Below, piece after piece: positions 10,846 through 19,659 of a DNA stretch of 64,000 nt. The stretch's first letter is position 1. The number at the start of each line of letters is the position of its first letter. Source of the stretch: Euglena gracilis. Lineage: Eukaryota > Euglenida > Euglenophyceae > Euglenales. Both the position numbers and the translations under genes were made by a program. Where the stretch lies: contig CP154956.1 of the NCBI GenBank assembly GCA_039621445.1, forward strand, positions 13,876,166 to 13,940,165, in the 5' to 3' direction. The notes below the pieces were generated by a model. That model saw only the letters and a list, made by a program, of their open reading frames with translations, was not told where the DNA came from and searched no databases.

Positions 10846-11858
10846 TTAGGTATTCGAATCACGGGACTGCCGCCGCCGTTTGTTGGGTTTTGGTGCGGGA
10901 GGGAGGCGCAGTTGCGGTTCAGGTGTTGAGAGGTGCGCTCCCCAGAGGGAAGCTGTGGTTGAGACGAGGAAGCGGACGTCGGACAAGGCGAGCGGCGGAA
11001 AGGGAGCCGTATAGAACTCCGAGGTGGAGGCACCGGCTGGTTGCCCGGCATAGTGCCGAACAAGCGCTGGGGACCGCCATCGGCTCCATTCGCCGATGTG
11101 CTCGGTGGGAAGGCCCAAGGAGGAGAGGTAGTAGGCGTTGGCCCGGCGGAGGGCATGGAAGGTGTGCCGTTGTGGGAGCAGGGGCCTGGTGAATTTGGAA
11201 AATCCGTTCCGGAGTTTTGCAGGAGGGAGGAAGGCCTTATCGGGGGGGCCTGTAGACGTGAGTGTGAGGTAACGGCCCCATGCAGCACCCCAGGGGGAAA
11301 GGGGCGAGAGGTGGATTGAGGAGAGGAGGGTCGGCGTTTGGCGCAGTGGAAACGGAATGTACACCCGTTGTCGAAGGAGAAATTGTTTGGGCAAATGCGG
11401 GAGGCCTCGCTGAAGCGAAGACAAGTGATGAGGGCCAAGACCACAACTGCGAGGTAACGTTTTTGTTCGGTGGTGTGGCAGGCGCGGGCGCAGATGCAGA
11501 GGTCCGGAAGCAAGAACCACGTCCTGGGACGGGATGGGCGGAGGGCCAAGTTGGATGCTGCATTGGACACCCTCCACCAGGCGTGGGGAATGTCCCAAGG
11601 GAACAGTCGAATGGAGCGCAGGAAGGTGATGGCAGAAAGGAAAACCCGGAGGGTACTGGCCGCGGTTCCTGCAACCAATTGTTGGAGAAGAAACTTTTCG
11701 ACCAGCTCAGGCTGTAGTGACCAACCCGAGGCGTGGTCCTCCCACCATTGGAGAAAGGTGGCGATGCGGGAGGTGTAGGAGGAGAGGGTGCTTGGGGCAA
11801 GGGACCAGGTGAGAGCGGTGCGGAAATCCGGGATGATGCCTGAGGTGCGGCGGTGCAC
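10846..11858 (-). pseudogene. Tyrosine recombinase of the VIPER-like element, split by a frameshift
   Basis: The N-terminal part (11858 to ~11380) has the SAM-like core-binding fold pattern (TLSSYTSRIATFLQWW, LRVFLSAITFLRS) followed by ALITCLRFSEASRI, which carries the first catalytic Arg. The C-terminal catalytic box lies in another frame (to 10846): FHALRRANAYYLSSLG, then IGEWSRW, then LVRHYAG, giving the H-x-x-R, a Trp and the nucleophilic Tyr. The frames switch between about 11,390 and 11,280, where G/C runs occur, so a single-base indel or assembly error is likely. No ATG precedes the N-terminal part in frame. This enzyme class integrates circular cDNA by site-specific recombination. Confidence 0.75.
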
Positions 11859-11993
11859 AGCCGTGGTGAGGAAGAGGTGTCCGGAGCGCAGGGGGCAGAG
11901 GGGAGGAGGGGGAAGGGGGTTGGCGGCCGTTGCGGGGAGTGTGGGGAAGGGGTGGCGGTGCTGCTCATTTCCCCTCTCCCCCGGCCTGGGGCG

Positions 11994-13709
11994 TCAGGGG
12001 GGGGAGATGGCTGGGTTGGCGTTGGTCCCCTGTGCTTCACACTCCCAGTACCAATGCTGGTTGCCACAGGTGAAGCAGGCTGCGGGAGGGGGTTCGGATG
12101 TGTCCCACAAGGTGCCCTTCTTTGAAAGGAAGAACTTCTTTCCCCCGAGGAAAGCCCACGTGACGACCCCGGTGGGTCCCACCTCCGTCTCGACCCGGCA
12201 ACCCCTTTCCTTAAGGGTGGAGAGGGACATCTCGAGAGGACGCCTTGTGGCGGAGCGGGAGACGGAGGTTGCGCCCGGTGAGGAGGAGGAAGACGTGGAG
12301 CTGTTTTGTCGAAAAATAGCGCGGACGGTGGCAGCCCATAATGAGTCGCAACATTCAGTGTCGGAGCATTTTTGGTGTGCTCGCTTCTCGAAAGCCGCCA
12401 GCAAGTATGTGGACCAGCCAGGGAGTGAGGGGAGGAGGCGCAGTCGTGAGACGGTCAGAGGAGAACACTCGCCCACGAGTTCCTCGAGAGTTGGCGGGGT
12501 GCGGGCCAACTCCAACTCCTTGACCCGTTTGCGGAGGGCGAGAAGTTCGGGGTCCTCGGCCGGCGTCCAACATAAAGCATCGTTGTGTGGGAGTAGGACG
12601 GCGTTGGCATACAGCTCGTACGCGGCCAAAGAACCGAAGACGTCGTCCTCGGAGCCTTGGAAATCGGTGGGGAAGAAGGGGGAGTGCCAGCCAGACGGCC
12701 ACGTGCGAGCGCGGGCCCGCAGGTTGATGGTGGAGCGTGCCAGCTCCGTCTTGTCGACTGAAGCTACAAAGGTGGTGAGGAAAGGTCCGAGGAACTCCTG
12801 AAAGGAGACGGTGAGTGCCAGGGACCCGGCGGAAGGTCCGGGATTGGACTCCACATCCCCATCTTGGCAGCAATCATGAATCCAGCCTGTGACCCGGCTC
12901 CGGAAATCCAAGAGGAAGAGCCCGCAGCGCCACGGCGGGGTTGGGAAGGGGGGCAATCCGTGTCCTATGAAGAAAAGAGGGACAAGAGGGGCGAGCCAAA
13001 TCCGGGAGGAAAAAGAAGCCATCATCTGGAGGTCGTCCGGCCTAAAGAGAGGCCATAAGAATAGCACGCACACGGAGGAATCGAGGGCTTTTTGGAGCGC
13101 CTGGTGTCTTAATTCGAAGGGCGGATTGGCCCACAGAAGTGGTCCTTCTTCCCATGGCTGTGAGAGCGCGTTGTCTGACATCGTAAAGTAACGAGCGGCC
13201 AGGTTGTTCTGCGGAGAGGCGAAGAGGTCCCACGCCGGGAGAGGTAGGTGCAAGGCATCGCAAGCGGTGCGTAGGTGATGTGGCAACAGCATGTGGCTGT
13301 CACCTGGTACCCCAGGACCCGGATGTGGGTGGACGTCCCCTGAGATGCGAAGGCAACATAGTCCGCTTGCCCAGTGTTGTGTGGTCGTGAAGAGCGTGTC
13401 CATGTCCTTCTCTCCCAGGTGAGGCCTCAGTTCTCTGTGCGTGAGGAGGCAGCAGGTGGTCGGTCGAGCAGGGGGGGCCTCGTAATTTATCTGCCCGGCG
13501 GCGCAGATCTGGAGCTGGTCCTGAGGGAGGGGGCCTGCCCTGAGCCGATCCAGGCGACTGTCGCTGGTGAGTCCTTGCACGACAACGGCCACCGTGGCCA
13601 AAGTCGCAAGGAGAAGCCCAAAGAGCGTCTTTGAGAACCCTGCACCACGCTTTCCTCCCAGAAAGGGACTCCTGCCCAGCATGCACAAAGACATCCACAG
13701 GCCATACAC
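11994..13709 (-). CDS. YR-retroelement ORF2: Dam-like domain bracketed by 2A motifs, plus zinc knuckle
   Basis: The frame runs for ~571 codons; a start at or after 13709 is uncertain because ORF1 overlaps to 13487. Residues ~120-130 hold SGDVHPHPGP, a degenerate 2A. Next comes a domain with DLFASPQNNLAARYF, then LLWANPPF, then a hydrophobic strand, matching the phage Dam/N6-adenine methyltransferase-like (MT) domain seen in DIRS-group elements (NPP[FWY] motif). A canonical 2A, QDGDVESNPGP, follows. The C-terminal half is charged and ends with CFTCGNQHWYWEC, a CCHC-like knuckle with spacing CX2CX3HX4C. 2A peptides make the ribosome skip a bond, so at least two proteins are expected: an MT-like one and a Gag-like one with the knuckle. 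The first 2A lacks the essential Asn and may be dead. Confidence 0.72.
   Translation of the reverse strand: MYGLWMSLCMLGRSPFLGGKRGAGFSKTLFGLLLATLATVAVVVQGLTSDSRLDRLRAGPLPQDQLQICAAGQINYEAPPARPTTCCLLTHRELRPHLGEKDMDTLFTTTQHWASGLCCLRISGDVHPHPGPGVPGDSHMLLPHHLRTACDALHLPLPAWDLFASPQNNLAARYFTMSDNALSQPWEEGPLLWANPPFELRHQALQKALDSSVCVLFLWPLFRPDDLQMMASFSSRIWLAPLVPLFFIGHGLPPFPTPPWRCGLFLLDFRSRVTGWIHDCCQDGDVESNPGPSAGSLALTVSFQEFLGPFLTTFVASVDKTELARSTINLRARARTWPSGWHSPFFPTDFQGSEDDVFGSLAAYELYANAVLLPHNDALCWTPAEDPELLALRKRVKELELARTPPTLEELVGECSPLTVSRLRLLPSLPGWSTYLLAAFEKRAHQKCSDTECCDSLWAATVRAIFRQNSSTSSSSSPGATSVSRSATRRPLEMSLSTLKERGCRVETEVGPTGVVTWAFLGGKKFFLSKKGTLWDTSEPPPAACFTCGNQHWYWECEAQGTNANPAISPP
12834..12860 (-). other. 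Canonical 2A ribosome-skipping motif (GDVESNPGP)
   Basis: The codons read G-D-V-E-S-N-P-G-P on the minus strand, matching the D(V/I)ExNPGP consensus, preceded by the helix-like VTGWIHDCCQ. Skipping would occur between the last Gly and Pro. Such peptides are known in many non-LTR and some YR retroelements. Confidence 0.85.
13314..13340 (-). other. Degenerate 2A-like motif (GDVHPHPGP)
   Basis: It resembles the GDVHPNPGP form found in invertebrate retrotransposons, but the Asn before PGP is His. That Asn is essential in tested 2A peptides, so skipping here is doubtful. The position, just ahead of the MT-like domain, suggests a once-functional 2A. Confidence 0.55.
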
Positions 13710-14614
13710 TCGCTGTTTGTCTCAGGGTCAGCGTGGTCCCGCGGGGGGCGGGCCCGGAAGGCGGCCGGACTGCCGGGGCCATTAATTAAGTCCAACCAAG
13801 AGGAGGTCCAGGCCATTTTCAGAGAAAACAATGTTGCGGGGTCGGGGCTGAGTTTTTTCAGTCCCGAATGAAACCGAGCCACTGATTCCAAGTGTTGTGT
13901 GGTTTTTGCGGCCCGAAAAGTGACGGAGGAAAATGTGGAGACATGGTCCCCCGAAATCTCGGACCCAAATGGGGATGAGAGGCCCATTTTGGAGATGGGA
14001 ATGGGGGGGGCATTTGGCATTGGAATGTCAAATCTGGTGTCCCCTGGGGTTGTGTCGGGCGGGTTTTCTGCCAGATCTGCCGGCCCCGGGTTGGCAATGA
14101 GTGTGATAAGGGTGTCCCATGGGATGTGGACCCCCTGGGGGGTGCAGGGGGATGGGTTGGGAAAGGGGTGGGCCACAGATGGCGCAGATTGTGAGACAAA
14201 ACCCCCGGGAGGGGAGGGCAAAAGAACCCCAGGAGGGGCCGGCAAGAGCCGCTGCACCGCAGACGCAACCAGTTGTTCGAGCTGCCGGGTGCTTACCGCC
14301 GCCTCCTCTTGTCGTCGTCCTCGTCCTGGTCCTCCTCTCCTCTCATCGGTTGGCTCTCGCTTCCTCTTTTTGTTGTCCTCGGCCTTGGTGAAATATCCGC
14401 CACTAGACGGTCTGATTTCCTTGCAGGAGTCCTTGCCATCAGGGCCTTCGATGATGTAGCACTCCAGCTCCGTCCCAACGGACACTTGCAGCTGGCCAGC
14501 TCCCTTTGAGATGAACTCACTCTCATGGGCAAAAACTTCACGGTTCTCGTTCTCGAAGTAAATAAATCCAACTCTTCTCTCAGGAAACCACTTGGACAAC
14601 CTGCCAGTCGCCAT
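13487..14614 (-). CDS. YR-retroelement ORF1 with N-terminal cold-shock domain
   Basis: It starts at ATG 14614 (MATGRLSKWFPERRVGFIYF) and runs 375 codons. Residues 3-66 match a cold-shock domain: an SKWF strand, an RNP1-like VGFIYF, an RNP2-like VFAHESEF, then a YIIEGPDGKDSCKEI strand. These domains bind single-stranded RNA or DNA. A basic stretch (KKRKREPTDERR, residues ~80-92) follows, then a Pro-rich low-complexity tail. The last ~75 codons overlap ORF2 in another frame, so the natural stop may be functional or reached by chance. Its position as first ORF suggests a Gag-like nucleic-acid chaperone. It could instead be a captured host gene or a processed copy, but there is no gap or intron between it and the element. 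Confidence 0.65.
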   Translation of the reverse strand: MATGRLSKWFPERRVGFIYFENENREVFAHESEFISKGAGQLQVSVGTELECYIIEGPDGKDSCKEIRPSSGGYFTKAEDNKKRKREPTDERRGGPGRGRRQEEAAVSTRQLEQLVASAVQRLLPAPPGVLLPSPPGGFVSQSAPSVAHPFPNPSPCTPQGVHIPWDTLITLIANPGPADLAENPPDTTPGDTRFDIPMPNAPPIPISKMGLSSPFGSEISGDHVSTFSSVTFRAAKTTQHLESVARFHSGLKKLSPDPATLFSLKMAWTSSWLDLINGPGSPAAFRARPPRDHADPETNSECMACGCLCACWAGVPFWEESVVQGSQRRSLGFSLRLWPRWPLSCKDSPATVAWIGSGQAPSLRTSSRSAPPGR

Positions 14615-14689
14615 TGCTCTGCCTTACAAGTTTGAGTACCTGTGTGGTAGGGTGGGTGAATTAAGCATCTCGCGGGATACGCGGATCTC

Positions 14690-15738
14690 TCGCTCCTTTG
14701 GATCTCGTGATCACCACGGGTTAGAAAATCCAAGGTTGCAGCCCATCTTGCGTGTGTGCGCTCGGTGCTGGGATCTCTTATTCCCAACCCACCAAGGCGG
14801 ACTGGCAATGTGGCCTGGCTCCACTGGTCGTCTTCCAGGGGGCGTCCGGCGATGGCGCTCATTGTGTTTCGTAGAGTCTTGCTGAGCAACGTGCACTGGG
14901 CGGATGCGAGGCGGATTGGTGTTGTCCGCAGAAGATCGTTCACCTTGCATGCGTCCAAGCACATTCGGAGCATCGTGAACTGGATGTGTGAAGACGGTAC
15001 CTTTTGTAGAAGGGCGCACGCCTTCATGGCTGCTTCACATCGCCCGAACCAAACTCGTTCTGCAAAGGTTCCATCCTCCAGGTGAGTTACGGGCACGCCC
15101 AAGGACTTGAGGCCCGACCCAGGAATGTAAGGGGTGACGGGGATGCGCTGCAACAAGTTTGCTCCCTCCGCAAACGAGTTACACTCTGAGCTGAAGGCCG
15201 GACCCCAAAGTGTGCACTTCTCGATGATCAGTGCCACACCCATGGGGGGTCCCTTTTCCAGGACGACGCGTACCACCTCTTCCAGCTGGCGTGGATTGCC
15301 CACAATGTGAGCATCATCTAAATACCACGCCTGCCATCCACACAGCGCGTGAATTTCCTCCACCAGGCTCTGAATTGCCAAGGCGAAGGCAGCCGGTCCA
15401 CATGGGTCTCCTTGCTGCACCCCCGTCTGGCTTCGAATGCTGGCATCCCCCAGGAACAAGCTAGAGTGTTCCGCGTAGCACGTCTCAAGCCATGTCACCA
15501 TCTCTGGACAGCGTTCACGTGCCGCATCGAGCAGTGTGTCCCTTCGGATTCGATTGAAGGTATTGCAGAAGTCTAGCTGCAAGACTCCCAAGTCGCGCGA
15601 CTCGTCATGGTGCAGTGTGGAGACCAAGTGCTGGAGACCCATACCAATGAGTCCACAGGCGTCTGGGCAGCCAACACCGAATTGCCCCGGCATCCCCTCC
15701 ACTGTGAATTTCCGGACAGCTGGTTGGTAAACCGGCCT
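14690..15738 (-). pseudogene. LINE-type reverse transcriptase fragment, 5'-truncated
   Basis: The minus-strand frame contains QFGVGCPDACGLIGMG, VLQLDFCNTFNRIRRD, TGVQQGDPCGPAAFAL and AWYLDDAHIVG, which are RT motifs in order, with YLDD catalytic, and later LPVRLGGLGIRDP, typical of the thumb of non-LTR RTs. There is no endonuclease and the 5' side stops near 15,738, as expected from incomplete target-primed reverse transcription. The frame continues to 14293, but the residues after ~14,690 lie antiparallel in frame to the cold-shock ORF1 and are not RT-like. The YR element therefore probably inserted into, or beside, this LINE copy. Confidence 0.75.
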
Positions 15739-15739
15739 A

Positions 15740-16234
15740 AATTAGGAATTACATTACTGCTTTTGTTCTTATTTTCGATGTCTGGGATCGCAATGGGGCC
15801 TCCGTTCCTTATTTAGAAATAAGTTTTCAGTGAAGGGAGGAGGATATTTATGTTCATCAAAATCTTTTGATATCCACTCCCCATTCTTTCATTTTCACCC
15901 TCTGAACTCCGTGATCGAACCTGTGTGAGCTGAAATAAACCAAGCCATGTGTTAACACGATTTTTTTTTCTTTGGAAATAACATCAACGTGAATATTTTC
16001 TCACTTTCCCCTGACTCTTGACGTGACTCCACTTGATAAATTGAAAAGCCCAAAACCTAATGAACAGCACCTCAAGGTGGACCAGAGGAAATTAGTCTGG
16101 AAAACCATCCCCCGACAGTTTCTCAGACAACCAGAACTTCCAAGCTTCGAAATTCCTCAAGCAAATTTTGGTTCTTGGTCCTCTCCTTGATTTGTCCTCT
16201 CCTGGTTTCTCAACAGTTCCGTGTTTTTAACACC
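15740..16234. other. Gap between LINE fragment and host gene; presumed promoter
   Basis: I see no ORF and no repeat here. It ends in a pyrimidine-rich leader (TTTGTCCTCTCCTGG) just before the ATG of the host gene, so it probably contains promoter and 5' UTR. No TATA box could be assigned with confidence. Confidence 0.3.
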
Positions 16235-16350
16235 ATGGGTGGTGATGCTCATGCAGCCCCCGCTGAAAAGCCTGATCCTGCGCTGGATGCCACCAAGGCA
16301 CTACCAAAGGCCTTGGAGGAAGTTGAATTCTTTCAAAGCTATGCCGTCAG
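16235..16350 (+). CDS. Host gene, exon 1 (small protein of unknown function)
   Basis: ATG at 16235 in a good context (CACCATGGG) opens MGGDAHAAPAEKPDPALDAT and continues to the donor CAG|GTGTGA in phase 2. The next exons (17948-18056, 18889-18960, 27486-27551) join with matching phases 2, 0, 0 and end at TAA, giving about 121 residues. Four exons with intact GT-AG sites and agreeing phases are strong support for a real gene. The protein is small, basic in the middle, with a hydrophobic stretch spanning the exon 2/3 junction, and ends AKKNPMHGH. I do not recognise the family. Size and one possible membrane segment would fit a small organelle membrane subunit, but that is a guess. Confidence 0.7.
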
Positions 16351-17947
16351 GTGTGATCTGTTGACCCTCTCCTGGATAAATTATGACCAACCAATTCAGC
16401 CATAATGCACATAGCTCTTATTTTCAGCGATCGTGTGTTCCAAAATTTGACATATTATTTGCAAATCCCACATTTCAGGGACTAATTGCATGTCAAACAG
16501 AAGCTCTCCTCAATCGCTTGATACCAACAGAACTTAGCCACTGCACAGCGCTCTTGAATCAGCGCATGGATGTTCTGACCCTGATTGCAATTTTCAAATT
16601 CCACTTTTCACCTGCCTCTTGAACGAAAGCTCTTCTCAGGGGCTTTCAGCAGATGGCCAGAGATTTCAGCCATGCTGATAACATACAGATTTCATACATA
16701 CATGGTATTCTTATTGCAGAAATTCGCTAAATTTTGCAAAGGGAAATTATTACACAAAAAACCCCAATTTCTGGCCGAAACAACACCAAAAGAACACGGT
16801 TTTTTATTCTGTGGCGCTCTACATGTAAACAACATCAGTTCAACATGGTTTTGGTGAACGATTAATTGTGGACGAACACATTTTTCCGCCAAAAAAAAAA
16901 CGAGTTCACGTGTTTCCCGCGTTTTTTTCACCCAAAAAAACCATTCGTCCACGTGTTCAGTGCGAAAAAACCCGATCACTTTTGTATGTTTTATTCATGC
17001 TCAAAATGCTCAAAATGGAACACAAACGACCGGAAACGATGCCAGAACAGTGTTTTTTGTTGTTGTTTTTCATGTAATTGTGGAATTCATCCCACAAGCA
17101 ATTTTTGGCGAACAAATTCACTTCAAAATCCCCAATCTTGACCAGCAACAGCAACGGATTTCAATGTATTCAAAATCGACCGACATGAACATGCACTATC
17201 TTGGAAATCGATCGACATGAACAATTTCAGCCTGAAATCCGTTTATGTCAGAATTTCAAGGCAGGCGTTGGGCTCAGAAAATAGGAATAACAACACATGG
17301 TCAGAGAATCCAACACAACACTTATTCAAGTTGGAGTTTCACTTTTTTTCGAAATTTTTGGTACCACGGGGTTCTGGAAGCGCAGGACCAGTCCAGGTCA
17401 GCTTTTTTCGGTCAGATTCTGGCCATCACAAAGACAGAAAGCAGGATCTGCCTTTTCATTTTGTGCAACTTCAAATTACAGAACAAGAATTCTGTTAAGA
17501 ATTCTGTTGGATTTGGTTGTGTCGTTTGATGAAAAGGGCTATGTCGAATCCTGGGGGGTTGCATGTTGCAGCAGGTTGAATTTCAAGGCCCGGGGTGGGG
17601 GGTGCCTGCCTGGGCAAGTCCAGCACCCAGATCCAACCCCCCCGGGGCACACATTGCCAAAAGTGCCTGGGCACTCGGCCAAGGCACATCTGGCGTCAAA
17701 GGCGCCAGAAGCCAGAAAAGCCTTTTTTGGCCCACGACCGGGCAGGCACCTGGCGCCCGGGGGGGGGGGGGTAGTGCCTGCCTGCCCAGACACTCCAGGG
17801 CACTCCGAGACCCCTCCCCCCAGGGTTGGTCAATTTCAGTCTGGTTGGGAGTGGGGTCCGCATCCTCCCCCCAAGGCCCCAAAGCAACGGAAATCTCCCG
17901 TGTCCTGACCCACCCCCACAATGCAGCATACAATTTTTCTTTGGCAG
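16351..17947 (+). other. Intron 1 of host gene
   Basis: It starts GTGTGA and ends TTTCTTTGGCAG. It holds an old copy of the tail of the block-P repeat (17,150-17,285, with GACCGACATGAAC-type units and CAGGCGTTGGGCTCAG) and a G/C-run block at 17,580-17,820 with short inverted repeats around AGTGCCTGCCTG. No coding signal was seen. Confidence 0.45.
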
Positions 17948-18056
17948 GCGCAAGACTGGATTCCATCTGTTTAATCGCGCCACTGGCAGCCCCACCATTG
18001 TGGGTCCCATGTTCTACAACCTGTACAACTTTGTCCGCATTGGCCGAGTGAGCAAG
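17948..18056 (+). CDS. Host gene, exon 2
   Basis: The acceptor TTTGGCAG and donor AAG|GTATGC flank 109 bases that restore the frame after exon 1 (AG|G codon). The reading is RRKTGFHLFNRATG, then SPTIVGPMFYNLYNF, then VRIGRVSK. No stop occurs in the joined frame. Confidence 0.7.
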
Positions 18057-18888
18057 GTATGCCAAGCCCCCACCCCCATTACTATGGAATTGCGGTTGCC
18101 TCAAAATTTGCTCTACTTCTCTGCTGCAATGCTGCCCTTTTGAATTGGTCCGATGCATTATAAGGTCAAACACCCTCACCCCCCCTCAAAGTGGCCCTCA
18201 AATCCGACACATTTGGGGTAGTCAGTCGGACACAGCTGGGACCCAAAACCACCACTCCCCCTGTGAGTTTTGGTGGCCCCGAGCGGATTTCCGGTGGTCG
18301 TCCTTGCGGTGGTCGGCCCGACCTTATCGACCTGTGGTCGGCCCGACCACCATTTTTTTGCACTCCCCCCCCCCCCCTTCTGGAGGTTTAAGCCCCCCCC
18401 CCTGAAAAAAAACTTTTGTCCAAATCACCCCAACACCAGTCAAAACCCACTTAAATGGCTCCAGAACAATCGGGGGTGAATATGCAAAAACTTGGGGGGA
18501 AAATGCCCATTTTGGGCCACTTTTGGCAAAAGAACACCTATAATTGCAAAATTTTGCACAAAAAGGACTTAGCCCGGGGGGAATTGATATCCGCAATTTT
18601 TCCGCAATTTCCGCAATTTCCCCGCGATTTCCGCAATTTTTCCGCAATTTTTCAGCCAAAATGACCCTTTTTGGCCTGCCCGAGGTATGGGAATAGCCCA
18701 GGGGGAGGACCTGGTCCCCCCCCCCCCCCCCCACTGTTCTCATTGGGCCGTAAAGGGTCCCAGGGACGGGAGCTCGGGGGGGGGGGGGGCGTGGTATTTA
18801 GTGGGACAGGCAAAAAATCCATTTTCATCGCCCCGCTGTGGGAAACTGGCTGCGCATTCCCCCTGCCCATTGCTTTCCTGTCTTGCAG
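18057..18888 (+). other. Intron 2 of host gene
   Basis: It contains two members of dispersed G/C-run families: a GGTC-palindrome/poly-C/TTTAAGC module (~18,285-18,430) and a CCGCAATTT-unit block (~18,575-18,660), then opposed poly-C and poly-G runs (18,715-18,790). It ends CTGTCTTGCAG. Confidence 0.5.
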
Positions 18889-18960
18889 TATGTGTGCTGG
18901 CTGAGCTTACCTCTGGTCTTTCAACGAATGTGGATGAAGAACCGCGCCACGGGCATGGAG
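18889..18960 (+). CDS. Host gene, exon 3
   Basis: 72 bases (24 codons) lie between TCTTGCAG and GAG|GTGTGT, phase 0 on both sides. The reading is YVCWLSLPLVFQRMW then MKNRATGME. The first part is hydrophobic and, with the end of exon 2, may form one membrane helix. Confidence 0.65.
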
Positions 18961-19077
18961 GTGTGTTGGCGACGGTTCCTGTCTGTTCAGGTCATGGTGG
19001 GCATTTTGTTTTGCAGGACTAGGTCCCCCCTCCCCGATCCCCCCGAACCTGGAGGCTCCAGCCACGGAGGTGCCGGC

Positions 19078-19556
19078 TGCAGGCTTCTTTTTAAGTCAGC
19101 AGACCCCCCCCCCCCGGGTGGAGGGTGGGCGGGACCGGGCCGGACCCCCCCGGGGGGGGGGGTCCCGCGCCAGAGGCGCTGGGTATACCTTTTCGGCGCA
19201 AAGCGCCGAAAATTTTTGGAAATTGCCTTTAACGGGCCCGATTTTGGGGGGGTCCCGCGCCACCCTGGGTGGGTGGGGGGGGCCCCCCCCCCCCCCCCCC
19301 CCGGGGCTCTAAAAAAGAAGCCTGGCCGGCTGGGGGGGGGTAGGGTGGGTGGGTCCGGCCGAGCCCCCCCCTCCCCGGGAGGAGGGTGGGATATATTTTT
19401 CGGGTCCCCGGGAGGGGGGGTGGGATATAGTTTTTGGTGCCGAAGGTGCCGAAAATTTTTTGAAAAGTGCTATTTTTAGCATTTTCGCAATTTTTCGGCC
19501 ATTTGTGGGTCTCCCGGGAGGGGACCCCCCCCCCCCCGTCTTAAAAAAGCCCCTGC
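19078..19556. repeat. Poly-C/hairpin module with inverted ends (family Q)
   Basis: The left end GCAGGCTTCTTTTTAAG is followed by a C-run; the right end mirrors it with a C-run then CTTAAAAAAGCCCCTGC. Inside are two hairpins, CGGCGCAAAGCGCCG (~19,192) and GGTGCCGAAGGTGCC (~19,438), each followed by GAAAATTTTT. An inverted relative occurs at 61,600-61,705. Confidence 0.4.
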
Positions 19557-19659
19557 TCCCATCTGAGGTGTGGACCCCCCTGGGAGGGGGTCCGCTGAAA
19601 TCAAGTTGGGGCCAGCCCAGCGAGTCAGCCAGCACCTTTTTCCGGCTCTTTGCGGATTA

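Larger units (their letters stand above)
9765..14690 (-). mobile_element. Truncated VIPER/TATE-like tyrosine-recombinase retroelement
   Basis: On the minus strand the order is cold-shock-domain ORF1, ORF2 with 2A motifs, a Dam-like domain and a zinc knuckle, then YR, then RT. YR ahead of RT is the order known for VIPER and TATE, whereas DIRS and Ngaro place YR last. The element stops soon after the RT palm (WLGKTV, ~9825), so RNase H and the 3' end are missing, probably lost where it meets the Ty3 element. The 5' end lies near 14,650-14,700, where a LINE-type RT frame runs into it. One frameshift (YR) and one in-frame TGA (RT) mark this copy as damaged. Confidence 0.7.

Noticed and set aside
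10749-12801. Plus-strand frames of up to 337 codons opposite the YR element
   Set aside because: They are antisense shadows of the recombinase and ORF2 frames, whose motifs are on the minus strand.
13487-14614. A third 2A-like motif (ANPGP) in ORF1
   Set aside because: It lacks the preceding D(V/I)E and upstream helix; a chance NPGP in a Pro-rich tail.
14293-14690. Continuation of the LINE RT frame to 14293
   Set aside because: This part overlaps the cold-shock ORF1 in another frame and has no RT-like residues.
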